Of a DNA stretch of 17,284 bases, positions 1-8,134 are shown piece by piece. The position numbers were made by a program, and so were the translations under genes. The stretch comes from an uncultured Bacillota bacterium. Lineage in GTDB: Bacteria; Bacillota; Clostridia; Peptostreptococcales; Anaerovoracaceae. Location of the stretch: contig CAMOXP010000011.1 of the NCBI GenBank assembly GCA_946629205.1, positions 1-17,284 of the forward strand, given 5' to 3'. Every line of letters begins with the position of its first letter. Within the stretch, counting starts at the first letter, position 1. The notes below the pieces were generated by a model. That model worked only from the letters and a program-made list of their open reading frames with translations, did not search any database and was not told the origin of the DNA.

Positions 1-117
1 CATTAAGCCTGTAATCCGCAGTGACGGTTGCGATTTCATATACCGCAATGCTGGGAACGTAGAAATATCGTGGCGGTGGTTCGCCCGATATTTCAAGTGA
101 TCCTGCGTTGCGGTGTA
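1..117. other. Left-edge stretch downstream of trmK
   Basis: This is the 117 bp beyond the trmK stop up to the window edge. On the minus strand two frames stay open to the edge: the frame directly after the trmK TGA, which has a possible TTG start near 96, and another that overlaps the trmK tail. Neither has a clear ATG with a good Shine-Dalgarno sequence, and neither translation resembles the Nif3/DUF34 family that often follows trmK in Firmicutes. No hairpin terminator is visible. It may hold the start of the next gene or be spacer; I cannot decide. Confidence 0.3.
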
Positions 118-885
118 TCAGAAATCGCCCGTCGCGAGGACATCAGGCGGTATGTCGGTCGATGCATCTCGAGTACACTTCTGAAAATAGGCAATACGTT
201 CTTTCACAACAGAAAGTAACGATGGAGCGACAGAATCGCTTCGTTGCATCCCCTCAAGTATCTTCTCCTCGATGCCGAGTTTGACGCCGGCGTATTCCGC
301 TGCCAGTTCCGGCTGTGTCTTAAACAGATCCGGCGGAAGATCCCAGGCGGGATCCGTTTCTGCCGGCAATGGTTCTGAGAGGCTCATATCGCCCGTATCA
401 GAACCTTTCGGCGGGAAAACGGTAATTATCTCACAAATAAACTTCCCTTCTCTTACAAGCTGATTTCGGGCGATTCGAAAACCGTTGGATGCAAGCCAGT
501 GACGCAGGGCACCTGCATGATTGCGCGGCTGCAGAATGAACTTTGCGAAAGACATCGTTTTAGCGGGATCCTCAGCGAGGATGTCCCGGATCAGGTATCC
601 GCCCATACCCGCAATGACGACTGCATCGACTTCTCCCGACGCCAGCACAGTCAGGCCGTCTCCCGCTCTGAAAGAAAGCTCATGACCGAATTGATACGCA
701 CCTGCTGCAGCTTTTGCCTTTGCGAGGGAAGGCTCGCTGATATCGCACATGATCACATGGGGCGATATCCCGCATTCCCATAGATACAATGGCAAAAAAC
801 CATGGTCGGTTCCGATATCGGCCATGGTCTCGCCTGTTTCGATCTCGTCTGCGATCATCTGCAGTCTGTCCGTCAGTTTATTCAT
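118..885 (-). CDS. trmK: tRNA (adenine(22)-N1)-methyltransferase TrmK
   Basis: SAM-dependent methyltransferase that forms m1A at position 22 of bacterial tRNAs; cytoplasmic. The Rossmann fold carries the SAM-binding ADIGTDHG motif at about residues 22-29, a GMGG motif near 93-96 and a QPRN motif near 119-122, the usual TrmK signatures. The C-terminal part is helical and charged. Its 255 residues are slightly more than the Bacillus protein, which I recall as about 238. The ATG at 885 is chosen because CTGGAG lies just upstream inside the end of the sigma-factor gene; the frame extends further upstream but would be buried in rpoD. Only one base separates it from the rpoD stop, so translation is probably coupled. 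trmK directly after the major sigma-factor gene is a common Firmicute order. Confidence 0.9.
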   Translation of the reverse strand: MNKLTDRLQMIADEIETGETMADIGTDHGFLPLYLWECGISPHVIMCDISEPSLAKAKAAAGAYQFGHELSFRAGDGLTVLASGEVDAVVIAGMGGYLIRDILAEDPAKTMSFAKFILQPRNHAGALRHWLASNGFRIARNQLVREGKFICEIITVFPPKGSDTGDMSLSEPLPAETDPAWDLPPDLFKTQPELAAEYAGVKLGIEEKILEGMQRSDSVAPSLLSVVKERIAYFQKCTRDASTDIPPDVLATGDF

Positions 886-886
886 A

Positions 887-2128
887 TTACTCCAGATAAT
901 CCTTGAGTTTCTTGCTTCTGCTCGGATGTCTGAGCTTGCGCAGCGCTTTCGCTTCGATCTGTCTGATTCTCTCACGTGTAACGTCGAATTCTTTACCTAC
1001 TTCCTCAAGCGTTCTGGCACGTCCGTCTTCCAGACCGAATCTGAGTTTAAGGACCTTCTGTTCACGTTCGGTCAGTGTGTTGAGCACCTCTACGAGCTGT
1101 TCCTTAAGCATACTGAACGCGGCGGCTTCAGCAGGAGCGGGCGCGTCTTCGTCAGGAATGAAATCGCCCAGATGGCTGTCTTCTTCCTCTCCGATCGGCG
1201 TCTCCAGAGAAACCGGTTCCTGGGCAATCTTATGGATTTCCCTGACCTTTTCTACAGTGATGCCCATTTCTTCGGCGATCTCATCAGGGGTCGGCTCACG
1301 TCCGTTTTCCTGGAGCAGCTGCCTCTGCACGCGGATGAGTTTATTGATGGTTTCAACCATGTGTACCGGGATGCGGATGGTCCTGGCCTGATCTGCGATG
1401 GATCTTGTAATAGCCTGCCTGATCCACCAGGTGGCGTACGTGCTGAACTTATAGCCCTTGGTGTAGTCAAATTTGTCGACCGCCTTTATCAATCCCAGGT
1501 TTCCTTCCTGGATCAGATCCAGGAACAACATTCCTCTGCCGACATATTTCTTGGCGATGGAAACTACGAGACGGAGATTGGCTTCGCAAAGCTTTTTCTT
1601 AGCGTATTCGTCGCCGGACTCCATTCTCTTAGCCAGTTCCACTTCCTCTTCGGCAGAAAGAAGAGGAACTTTGCCAATTTCCTTGAGATACATTCTAACA
1701 GGGTCATCTACAGCAACAGTTTTGGAGATCGTAGCCTCCAAGTCGATTTCCTTCGCCTTTGGATCTGCTTCGAGCTGGGCTTTGATTTCAGGATCCTCTC
1801 CCTCCATATCGATTTTCTTGAGTTCGCTCTCATCAGGCTCTTCTTTTTCGCCAACAACAGAGATTCCTTCTCTGTCAAGGAACTCATAGATGTCCTCGAT
1901 CTGATTCGGATCAAATCCAATACTGTCGATCTGGTCGCCGACTTCATTGAACGTAAGGACCGGCTTGCCCTCTCCGTCGGCAAGTTCTTTTAATTCGGCC
2001 ATCGCTTCAAGTTTGACCCTTTCGGATACGCCTGATGGATCCTCTCCGTCTTTGATTGCCAGGATCCTTTCTCTGAAACGTTCGATTTCAGTCTTTTTGG
2101 TCACTTCTTTTTCTTTTTTTTCAGACAT
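887..2128 (-). CDS. rpoD: RNA polymerase primary sigma factor (sigma A / RpoD)
   Basis: Housekeeping sigma factor that directs RNA polymerase to -35/-10 promoters. The 413 residues hold an acidic N-terminal region 1.1 (about 1-135), region 1.2 starting [12 protein letters not shown] (141-152), region 2 with the core-binding and -10 recognition stretch including [16 protein letters not shown] (225-240), region 3 (about 255-335), and region 4 with the -35-binding helix-turn-helix [20 protein letters not shown] (373-392). The length suits a Gram-positive SigA, which lacks the large non-conserved insert of E. coli sigma-70. The ATG start is preceded by AGGGTGAG, which overlaps the dnaG stop codon; the two genes are 9 bp apart. 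The dnaG-rpoD pairing is the classic macromolecular-synthesis operon and couples replication and transcription functions. Confidence 0.98.
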   Translation of the reverse strand: MSEKKEKEVTKKTEIERFRERILAIKDGEDPSGVSERVKLEAMAELKELADGEGKPVLTFNEVGDQIDSIGFDPNQIEDIYEFLDREGISVVGEKEEPDESELKKIDMEGEDPEIKAQLEADPKAKEIDLEATISKTVAVDDPVRMYLKEIGKVPLLSAEEEVELAKRMESGDEYAKKKLCEANLRLVVSIAKKYVGRGMLFLDLIQEGNLGLIKAVDKFDYTKGYKFSTYATWWIRQAITRSIADQARTIRIPVHMVETINKLIRVQRQLLQENGREPTPDEIAEEMGITVEKVREIHKIAQEPVSLETPIGEEEDSHLGDFIPDEDAPAPAEAAAFSMLKEQLVEVLNTLTEREQKVLKLRFGLEDGRARTLEEVGKEFDVTRERIRQIEAKALRKLRHPSRSKKLKDYLE

Positions 2129-2137
2129 TTTCTCACC

Positions 2138-3886
2138 CTATCCTTTTAGTTTTTTCTGTATCTCAATCTGTCTTTGCATCAACTGCTCGATTTCTACCTG
2201 GTCCAAGTTCGGGTCTCTGAGCCGCGCAGTGATTTCGGAGTCTTCCCGTTTGAGTTTCACGCGCCTGATGTAATTGATGCAATCCTGATATATTTCTTTT
2301 TCCCGGTCCCCGGGTATGATTTTCGATATTATAGTATCCAGCATCCTGGTGCAGTCGATATCAAGGCTGTCCTGCAGCACATTCATATCCAGCGGCCGTT
2401 CCCCTTTGTCGATGGCACCAATGGCCGAATAGATGCTGCTGCCGATCCTGTCTGTGAAGACATCATCCTTGATATCATCAGGAAGCTTAGTATAATCACT
2501 GTCGATCAACATAAGCTTCAGAAGCTGCTGCTCGGCGTCGCTCGTATCCCAGTTGGCGGAATTGCTGCCATGTTCCGGCACGAAAACAGGCGGCCCGGTC
2601 CTGTTTTCCCCGGAGGTGCTTGCGAACTCCTGCCGTATAGCCTGCTCGGAAATGCCGGTTTCCTTCGACAGTCGGCTCAGATACATGTCCGCCTCTACAG
2701 GCTTCATTTTTCTCAGGATCCCAAGGGCGTCGCGTATGTATAAAAGCTTTTGTTCAGCATCTGCGAGGTCGTATTTTTCTGCGGCCTTCTGCAGTTTGAA
2801 ATCCCCATAAGAAACCGCTTCGTCTGCCAATGCCAGATATGCGTCTCTTCCCTGCGCTTTTATGAACTCATCCGGGTCCTTTCCGTCTGTTACAACCAGT
2901 ACCTTCGCCCTCAGCTCCTCGCCATACAGTATGTCCAGTCCGCGCAGGGCTGCGTTCTGTCCCGCGTTGTCTGCGTCATATGAAAGAATCACATTTGATG
3001 TATAACGCTTGATCAGCCTGGCCTGATTATCAGTCAGCGCAGTCCCCAGGGACGCTGATACATTGCGTACCCCCGCCTGATACAGGGAAATCACATCCAT
3101 ATAACCTTCTACCAGAATGATCCTGTCTTCTTTTTTGACGTAGTCTTTCGTGATGTTCAGACCATAGAGATTGTTCTTCTTCTGGAAAACCGAAGATTCC
3201 CTTGAATTGAGATATTTGGGTTCTCCTTCGGAGATGATCCTTCCTCCAAAGCCTATGATTTTACCGCCTGTATTAATGATTGGGAACATGACCCGTCCCC
3301 TGAATTTATCGTAATACCGTCCGTTTTTTTCGGAAACCAGTCCTACATCTACAAGTTTTGACGGCTCATAGCCCTGCTTCACGAGATGATCCGTCAGACT
3401 CGTCCATGCTTCGTCTGCATAACCGATTCCGAAGGTGTGAAGAGTCTCATCGGAGATTCCTCTTCCCCGCATATAGTCATACGCAGGATTCGCACCGTTT
3501 CGAAATGCCTTAAAGAAGAAAATCGCCGCCTGCCGGTTGATCTCGTAATATTCTTTCGTATATCTGCTGCCCTGGCTGTTTTTTTTCAATTCGATGCCGT
3601 AGTCCCTGGCGAGCATCTCCATAGCGTCCATAAAGTCCAAATTGTAGTATTTCTGCACGAAGCTGATCACATCGCCGCCTTCGCCGCAGCCAAAGCATTT
3701 ATAGGACTGCCGGCCTTCGTCAACAGAAAAAGAAGGTGTCTTCTCATTGTGGAAGGGGCATAATCCCTTATAGGAGCTGCCGGCCTTCTTAAGGGTGACG
3801 ACCCTGCCAATGACATCAACGATGTTACACCTGCTTTTGATTTCGTCTACGTTGCTGAAATTGTATGAACTGCGATTGTTTGCCAC
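2138..3886 (-). CDS. dnaG: DNA primase DnaG
   Basis: Makes the RNA primers for leading- and lagging-strand DNA synthesis at the replisome. The 582-residue protein has an N-terminal CHC2 zinc finger with C43, H46, C64 and C67 (CPFH and CFGC motifs). It continues with the core RNA-polymerase domain, including KFRGRVMFPI (about 194-203), and a Toprim fold with catalytic E260 (ILVEGYMDV) and the SYDADNAG acidic motif with D304 and D306. The rest is the C-terminal DnaB-helicase interaction region. The start is GTG; an AAGGGG Shine-Dalgarno sequence ends 5 nt upstream and belongs to the nearest of three tandem 11-bp repeats. The gene sits between dgt and rpoD, 92 bp after the dgt stop, the largest gap in this run, so it could have its own weak promoter; the only -35-like element I see there is TTGCCC. 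Confidence 0.97.
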   Translation of the reverse strand: MANNRSSYNFSNVDEIKSRCNIVDVIGRVVTLKKAGSSYKGLCPFHNEKTPSFSVDEGRQSYKCFGCGEGGDVISFVQKYYNLDFMDAMEMLARDYGIELKKNSQGSRYTKEYYEINRQAAIFFFKAFRNGANPAYDYMRGRGISDETLHTFGIGYADEAWTSLTDHLVKQGYEPSKLVDVGLVSEKNGRYYDKFRGRVMFPIINTGGKIIGFGGRIISEGEPKYLNSRESSVFQKKNNLYGLNITKDYVKKEDRIILVEGYMDVISLYQAGVRNVSASLGTALTDNQARLIKRYTSNVILSYDADNAGQNAALRGLDILYGEELRAKVLVVTDGKDPDEFIKAQGRDAYLALADEAVSYGDFKLQKAAEKYDLADAEQKLLYIRDALGILRKMKPVEADMYLSRLSKETGISEQAIRQEFASTSGENRTGPPVFVPEHGSNSANWDTSDAEQQLLKLMLIDSDYTKLPDDIKDDVFTDRIGSSIYSAIGAIDKGERPLDMNVLQDSLDIDCTRMLDTIISKIIPGDREKEIYQDCINYIRRVKLKREDSEITARLRDPNLDQVEIEQLMQRQIEIQKKLKG

Positions 3887-3889
3887 ATT

Positions 3890-3922
3890 TACCCCTTGTA
3901 TACCCCTTGCATACCCCTTGTA
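3890..3922 (-). repeat. Three tandem 11-bp repeats with SD-like cores before dnaG
   Basis: On the minus strand the unit is TACAAGGGGTA, repeated three times without a gap; the middle copy reads TGCAAGGGGTA. Each copy contains AAGGGG, a good anti-16S match, and the copy nearest dnaG is placed 5 nt before its GTG start. An eight-codon mini-frame (seven residues, MQGVYKG, then TAA) begins inside the middle copy at 3912 and stops at 3889, two bases before the dnaG start. This is direct sequence observation. That it acts as a standby or multiple ribosome-binding site is inference; it could also be a slippage product with no function. Confidence 0.85.
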
Positions 3923-3978
3923 TTTAAGTCGTTACATAAATAACTACGATAGGAAATGGGCAAATCCTTTTATGAATT

Positions 3979-4977
3979 TTAAATAGTGTCGGATATTTCT
4001 CTATATTTTGTTTCCGCGTACCGATCTGTCATACCCGCAATCTGGTCTTTGATCAGTTCTTCGGGATCAGATTCAGCCAGATCAGGATATTCACGGAGAA
4101 TCAATTCCGGCTCTCTCATATAATACCGGAACAAGGTCTCGATCACGGTTTCAATGCGCGCCATATCCTCAGCGCTCTTAGCGGCTGCATTGTGATAGAC
4201 ATTCTCGAACATATAGCTTCTCAGCTTGTTCATAGCTGCCAGCTTTTCATCACTTAAAGTGATGATTGGCGAATTCTCACTGTTTGTAATCATATCCCTG
4301 ACAAGAGTGTCTATTCTTTTTTTATGGGAATTCCCCAGGACCCGAACACAGTCTTCCGGGAGATCCTCTTCCGTTATGATTCCGCTCCGTATCGCGTCAT
4401 CGATATCATGATTGATGTACGCGATTCTGTCGCTCGTCTTCACGACCTGTCCTTCCGGGGTGAACGGCATGACAGGTCCGGTGTGATTCAAAATGCCGTC
4501 CCGCACCTCCGCAGTCAGATTCATGCCTCTGACTCCCGCGTGGAATTCGAGCACATCGACAACCCGAAGGCTCTGCTCGTTGTGCCGGAAGCCTTTGCTG
4601 TAAAGCCTGTTCAGCACCTGTTCCCCGCTGTGTCCAAACGGCGTATGACCCAGATCGTGACCCATTGCGATCGCTTCGGTCAAATCTTCATTCAATCCCA
4701 GACTTCTGGAGATGGTTCTGGCGATTTGCGACACTTCGATCGTGTGGGTCAGCCGCGTCCTGTAATGATCACCCTCCGGCGCAATAAAGACCTGTGTCTT
4801 ATGCATCAGGCGCCGGAATGACTTGGAATGGATAATACGGTCACGGTCTCTCTGAAAGTCCGTCCGGATGTCGCACTTTTCTTCCTGTCTCTGCCTGCCC
4901 CGCGTCTCAGCCGCTTTTGTAGCATAAGCAGAAAGATATTCATATTCCCGCTTTTCGATATCTTCTCTCGTTGCCAT
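3979..4977 (-). CDS. dgt: dGTPase-like HD-domain deoxynucleotide triphosphohydrolase
   Basis: Hydrolyses dGTP, or dNTPs more broadly, to deoxynucleoside and triphosphate, helping control dNTP pools; cytoplasmic and metal-dependent. The HD-domain ligands are visible in the roughly 332-residue protein: the histidine of RTRLTHT near residue 78, the HDLGHTPFGH block near 107-116 and an aspartate in NHDIDD near 190. Residue context such as FRRLMHKTQVF matches the dGTPase/RNase-Y-like HD family. The ATG at 4977 is preferred because GGAG lies 7 nt upstream. A GTG three bases earlier would overlap the dut stop by one base and leaves only 4 nt of spacing. dut lies immediately upstream, so two dNTP-sanitising enzymes are co-expressed ahead of primase. 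Substrate preference cannot be read from sequence. Confidence 0.9.
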   Translation of the reverse strand: MATREDIEKREYEYLSAYATKAAETRGRQRQEEKCDIRTDFQRDRDRIIHSKSFRRLMHKTQVFIAPEGDHYRTRLTHTIEVSQIARTISRSLGLNEDLTEAIAMGHDLGHTPFGHSGEQVLNRLYSKGFRHNEQSLRVVDVLEFHAGVRGMNLTAEVRDGILNHTGPVMPFTPEGQVVKTSDRIAYINHDIDDAIRSGIITEEDLPEDCVRVLGNSHKKRIDTLVRDMITNSENSPIITLSDEKLAAMNKLRSYMFENVYHNAAAKSAEDMARIETVIETLFRYYMREPELILREYPDLAESDPEELIKDQIAGMTDRYAETKYREISDTI

Positions 4978-4979
4978 CA

Positions 4980-5408
4980 CTATACTCCTGTTGACCCAAA
5001 ACCTCCGCTGCCTCTCTCGGTCTCTGTGAGCATTTCAGAAGGTTCAATTTCAGCCTGAACGACAGGTGAAATCACCATCTGTGCGATACGTTCTCCATTA
5101 TTTACTGCAAAAGCCTCCTGTCCCAGATTGATCAGGGCGACTTTGATCTCACCGCGGTAATCACTGTCAATAGTCCCGACTCCGTTGACAAGTCCGATTC
5201 CGTGTTTCACCGCGAGTCCGCTTCTTGCCCGCAGCTGAACTTCGAATCCGGGTTCGAATTCCATAAAGAGCCCGGTCGGGATCAGTGCCCTCTCCCCGGG
5301 CTGCAGGAGCACAGGCTCATCCAGCCATGCACGGATGTCCATGCCTGCGGAACCTGCTGTCTCATATGAAGGATATATGCCGGAAAGACTATTGATTTTT
5401 ACTTTCAT
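4980..5408 (-). CDS. dut: dUTP diphosphatase (dUTPase)
   Basis: Hydrolyses dUTP to dUMP and pyrophosphate, keeping uracil out of DNA and supplying dUMP for thymidylate synthesis. The 142-residue protein is a standard trimeric dUTPase with all five motifs: AGMDIRA (21-27), [11 protein letters not shown] (61-71), [14 protein letters not shown] (75-88), GERIAQM (105-111) and the glycine-rich tail [10 protein letters not shown] (132-141). The ATG at 5408 is chosen for its AGGGA Shine-Dalgarno sequence 7 nt upstream; a TTG five codons earlier is less likely. The gene overlaps the end of the M16 peptidase gene by 20 bp, and its stop abuts dgt, so both neighbours are probably translationally coupled to it. 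Confidence 0.96.
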   Translation of the reverse strand: MKVKINSLSGIYPSYETAGSAGMDIRAWLDEPVLLQPGERALIPTGLFMEFEPGFEVQLRARSGLAVKHGIGLVNGVGTIDSDYRGEIKVALINLGQEAFAVNNGERIAQMVISPVVQAEIEPSEMLTETERGSGGFGSTGV

Positions 5409-6651
5409 TGATGATTCCCTCAATATCCATTTCTTTATTTGTAATCACAGCCGCGCAGTAGTTATCAAGATCACCGATCATTTCTGCTGCCTTCAGTATA
5501 TCCTGCGTCGTGACTGCATTATACTTCTCCAACGACTCGTCGACTGAGAACAGCCTGTTCATCAAAAGTTTGTTCCTGCCCAGAGAGAACATAAGTGCAG
5601 CCGGATTCTCCAATGAGAAAATACTGGTCGTCTTAACCTGCTCTTTTGCAATTGACAGTTCTTCCTCCGTGACACCTGCTTCTTTCATTTTCTGCAGTTC
5701 ATGCCTGATTTCTCTGATCGTCTCTGCAGCGTTCTCATAAGAAACGCCGGCATAGATATTGAAGAAGCCTGTAAAACTATTGAAGGAGTTGATAGAACTA
5801 ACATGATAAGCAAGGCCCTTCTGCTCTCTGATATTCTGGAACAGTCTGGAACTCATCGATCCACCGAGAATGCTGTTCATCAATACAAAAGCATGATACA
5901 GTTCGTGATCATACGATACACCAGGCGCAGCCAGACAAATATGTGTCTGCTCAATGTCTTTGACCTTCACGAGCGATGACTTTTGATATGGGCTGATTGT
6001 TTTATCAAGCTTAGGCGCTGTATCATTCAAGACGCCCATTTTCTCACTGAACATGTCAATGATCTTCTGTTCGTCAAAGTTTCCTGCTACTGCAACGACG
6101 ATACTGTCAATGGCGTAACGGCGCCTGTAATAATCGACCATCCTGTCACGATCGATCTCGGCAAGGCTCTCAGGTGTTCCAAGTATGGATCGTTCCAGCG
6201 GATTGCCGCGGTTCACCTGTTCTGAAATGAGATCAAAGATTTCATCATCCGGGGTATCCTTGACCATCTTGATTTCTTCCAGGATAACCTGACGTTCCTT
6301 ATCCAGCTCGACTTTGTCGAATGTGGAACCGAGCACCATGTCAAGCAGTATCTCCGCGCCTCTGTAAATATTCGATGTCAGAGTCTTGACATAGTAACAG
6401 GTCGCTTCTTTGCCGGTCATTGCATTGAACGTGGCGCCGATCTTGTCCATATCTTCTGCGATCTGCCGTGCGGTCCGGTTTTCGGTACCTTTGAACATCA
6501 TATGTTCTATGAAATGAGAAACACCATGGGTGAGATCGTCTTCATAGACTGATCCGGAAGCGACCCATATTCCGAGGGCCGCTGATCTGACCATGGTGTT
6601 TTTTTCTGTAATGATAGTGATTCCGTTGTCAAGTTTGATCTCTTTCGCCAT
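5389..6651 (-). CDS. M16-family zinc metallopeptidase (processing-peptidase-like)
   Basis: Inverzincin peptidase of the type represented by Bacillus YmxG/MlpA. The inverted zinc motif HFIEH is at residues 46-50, giving zinc ligands H46 and H50 and catalytic E49; the downstream glutamate ligand lies in VILEEIK, near 125-126. The 420 residues match a single M16A/M16C half pair typical of bacterial homologues of mitochondrial processing peptidase. There is no signal peptide, so it should be cytoplasmic. The substrate is unknown; Bacillus MlpA has been implicated in regulating extracellular protease expression, but I would not transfer that role. The ATG overlaps the stop of the preceding cysteine-rich gene by one base (TAATG), with GGAAG just upstream, so translational coupling is likely. 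The end overlaps dut by 20 bp. Confidence 0.93.
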   Translation of the reverse strand: MAKEIKLDNGITIITEKNTMVRSAALGIWVASGSVYEDDLTHGVSHFIEHMMFKGTENRTARQIAEDMDKIGATFNAMTGKEATCYYVKTLTSNIYRGAEILLDMVLGSTFDKVELDKERQVILEEIKMVKDTPDDEIFDLISEQVNRGNPLERSILGTPESLAEIDRDRMVDYYRRRYAIDSIVVAVAGNFDEQKIIDMFSEKMGVLNDTAPKLDKTISPYQKSSLVKVKDIEQTHICLAAPGVSYDHELYHAFVLMNSILGGSMSSRLFQNIREQKGLAYHVSSINSFNSFTGFFNIYAGVSYENAAETIREIRHELQKMKEAGVTEEELSIAKEQVKTTSIFSLENPAALMFSLGRNKLLMNRLFSVDESLEKYNAVTTQDILKAAEMIGDLDNYCAAVITNKEMDIEGIINESKNQ

Positions 6652-6932
6652 TATTCTTCCCCTTTTTCTTTCACCATTTCCATAAGAAGCTTCATCTTGG
6701 ACATGACATGGTCATAGGCGCCTCTCCCGTGCGGGACCATGCAGTCCGTGCAGTCTTTAATGCCATTTTCCGTATATTTGAAATTACCGCCGCACTCTCT
6801 CCCCAGAGCGTAGAGCGGACAGTAGCAGAATAGGCAATTGAATGACTCTTCATCGCCGTTCTTATGACATGGGAAAAACTCGCACTCCTTGTGTGAATAG
6901 AACTTATAGTTTTCAGTCTGCATCTCTTTCAT
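6651..6932 (-). CDS. Cysteine-rich small-domain protein
   Basis: A 93-residue protein with eight cysteines (17, 22, 33, 36, 38, 47, 61, 64) grouped as CEFFPC, CLFCYC, CGG and CTDC. I recognise it as the cysteine-rich small domain family (Pfam PF04071-like), whose FNCLFCYCPLY signature is present at 31-41. Such proteins are presumed to bind zinc or an Fe-S cluster; their role is not established. The ATG at 6932 is chosen because AAGG lies 9 nt upstream. A second ATG at 6923 has no properly spaced ribosome-binding site. The gene overlaps the end of the DUF975 gene by 20 bp and the start of the peptidase gene by one base, so it is locked into the operon. Whether it assists the zinc peptidase next door is speculation. 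Confidence 0.85.
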   Translation of the reverse strand: MKEMQTENYKFYSHKECEFFPCHKNGDEESFNCLFCYCPLYALGRECGGNFKYTENGIKDCTDCMVPHGRGAYDHVMSKMKLLMEMVKEKGEE

Positions 6933-7953
6933 TGTTTAATACCTTCTCTTCCTCGGCCTGTGCTTCTTCGGTCTTAGGTTCTTCGATCTGTGGTGTTTCG
7001 GGTTTGAGCTCTTCGGGCTTTATTTCTTCGGTCTTAGGCACTTCGACCTTCGGCTCTTCCGCTTGTGCCTGTGACTGCTCTTCAGCCTTTGCGATGATTT
7101 CCTCGTATTGCTGCTGCGCCTCCTCCACTGTTACCGGTACAGGCATGGTCTCCTTAATCAGATGTCCTGCCAGGATCTCGTAAAATCCTGCCATCGTTGA
7201 GTAAATGTAAACAACAAGCGGAGCCGAAAACAGTGAGCCAACGATGCTGAAGAGCGCAATCACAAACGAGTTTGATGTGATAGTGCTCCCAAGCGATTCC
7301 ATGATCCCGGCTGGAATTCCTGCAAGCAGTGCCCATCCGATAAAGGAAAGACTCAGAAGGAAGTATTTCATTTTGTTTCCCTTCATCATTGCCTTTGATT
7401 CATTCATGCATTGACGGATGCTTTTGTCAGGATCATCTGCGAGAATGAAGAACGCCTGGCTGTAACGGAAGGTTGCAATGATTCCAGGAATAATGAACAA
7501 GCATGTCCACAGGAAAATGAACAGTCCCCTGTACAGGAACAGACCCAAGGCCTTACCGAACCGCTCAAATCCAAGGAATATGTCCGCCACCTGGACATCA
7601 TGCTTTCTGAATGTGGCTAGGAAGAACAACGTCAGTCCCAGTTCCAGAGCGCCCGTGACAAGAAGCAGATAAATCGAACTCAGGAAGCTGATCTGCGGCA
7701 TATTGTTGTAAAAATCAACATAGAAACCGGCATCCATTCCATAAGTATAGCCATTATTGGTCATGAAACTGCCAACGTTTGTGCCGAAAAGCGCATCAAA
7801 GACGGCCCTGGGGACATGTAAGACCAGGATGTATACACATACGGCTATAATGGCGAGTTTCCATTTGCCGGTCAGGACATTCCTGCCCAGCGTACGGAGC
7901 GTTTTGCAAGGCTCCGTAATAATGATGTTTTGTTCTACTAATATATTCTGCAT
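6913..7953 (-). CDS. DUF975-family integral membrane protein with acidic C-terminal tail
   Basis: A 346-residue membrane protein. The N-terminal LGRNVLTGKWKLAIIAV stretch and the overall layout fit the uncharacterised DUF975 family common in Clostridia. About five hydrophobic spans are visible near residues 32-52, 91-115, 137-160, 196-218 and 230-255. The tail from about 276 is charged and low in complexity, built of degenerate EEPKxE/PKTEE units, and probably cytosolic. The ATG at 7953 is preferred because AAAGG lies 9 nt upstream; an in-frame ATG at 8022 adds 23 residues but lies within the proposed promoter. It is the first gene of the left-hand run and overlaps the cysteine-rich gene by 20 bp. 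Function unknown. Confidence 0.82.
   Translation of the reverse strand: MQNILVEQNIIITEPCKTLRTLGRNVLTGKWKLAIIAVCVYILVLHVPRAVFDALFGTNVGSFMTNNGYTYGMDAGFYVDFYNNMPQISFLSSIYLLLVTGALELGLTLFFLATFRKHDVQVADIFLGFERFGKALGLFLYRGLFIFLWTCLFIIPGIIATFRYSQAFFILADDPDKSIRQCMNESKAMMKGNKMKYFLLSLSFIGWALLAGIPAGIMESLGSTITSNSFVIALFSIVGSLFSAPLVVYIYSTMAGFYEILAGHLIKETMPVPVTVEEAQQQYEEIIAKAEEQSQAQAEEPKVEVPKTEEIKPEELKPETPQIEEPKTEEAQAEEEKVLNNERDAD
6964..7046 (-). repeat. Near-identical 23-bp coding repeats, 60 bp apart
   Basis: Positions 6964-6986 and 7024-7046 are almost identical, sharing TTCTTCGGTCTTAGG plus CTTCGA on the plus strand with two mismatches between. They encode the PKTEE units of the DUF975 protein tail, with further degenerate copies between them. 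The 60-bp period keeps the reading frame, so recombination between copies would shorten or lengthen the tail by 20 residues without a frameshift. Confidence 0.75.
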
Positions 7954-7993
7954 ATCGATTGACCTTTCGTTATTTTCAAATTTATTCCGTAGT

Positions 7994-8022
7994 ATGTTAT
8001 CACAAAAAAACATCTGATTCAA
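7994..8022 (-). promoter_or_regulatory. Probable sigma-A promoter for the DUF975-led operon
   Basis: On the minus strand a TTGAAT -35 element (8017-8022) is followed after exactly 17 bp by a TAACAT -10 element (7994-7999). Each matches 4 of 6 consensus positions, and the spacer contains a run of seven T. Transcription would start near 7987, giving a leader of about 34 nt before the ATG at 7953. The terminator of abfH lies just upstream, so a promoter is expected here. Confidence 0.5.
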
Positions 8023-8057
8023 TGGAAAATACGACAGGTTTTTTCAGTCAAAATAAA

Positions 8058-8089
8058 TTTAAAGAAACCGGGAAATATATCCCGGTTTC
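8058..8089 (-). terminator. Rho-independent terminator of the 4-hydroxybutyrate operon
   Basis: A perfect 10-bp stem, GAAACCGGGA (8064-8073) pairing with TCCCGGTTTC (8080-8089), closes a 6-nt loop. On the minus strand it is followed by a T-rich stretch (TTTAAATTTATTTT). It lies about 45 nt past the abfH stop. A second small inverted repeat, GTAGA-gtt-TCTAC (8091-8103), sits just before it. There is no T-tract on the plus-strand side, so it works for minus-strand transcripts. Confidence 0.85.
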
Positions 8090-8134
8090 CGTAGAGTTTC
8101 TACAAAGATCATAGATGTTTTATTATGTTTGTTC

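Noticed and set aside
1..117. Start of a further gene after trmK (Nif3/DUF34 expected)
   Set aside because: Open frames exist, but none has a convincing start or resembles the Nif3 N-terminus, so I list the stretch only as undecided.
749..1993. A 414-codon open frame on the plus strand opposite rpoD
   Set aside because: It lies antisense to an unmistakable sigma factor, its translation resembles no known protein and it has no ribosome-binding site. It is an open shadow of biased codons on the other strand.
3923..3978. A separate promoter for dnaG
   Set aside because: TTGCCC is present, but no hexamer at the proper spacing is close to TATAAT, so I do not list it as a feature.
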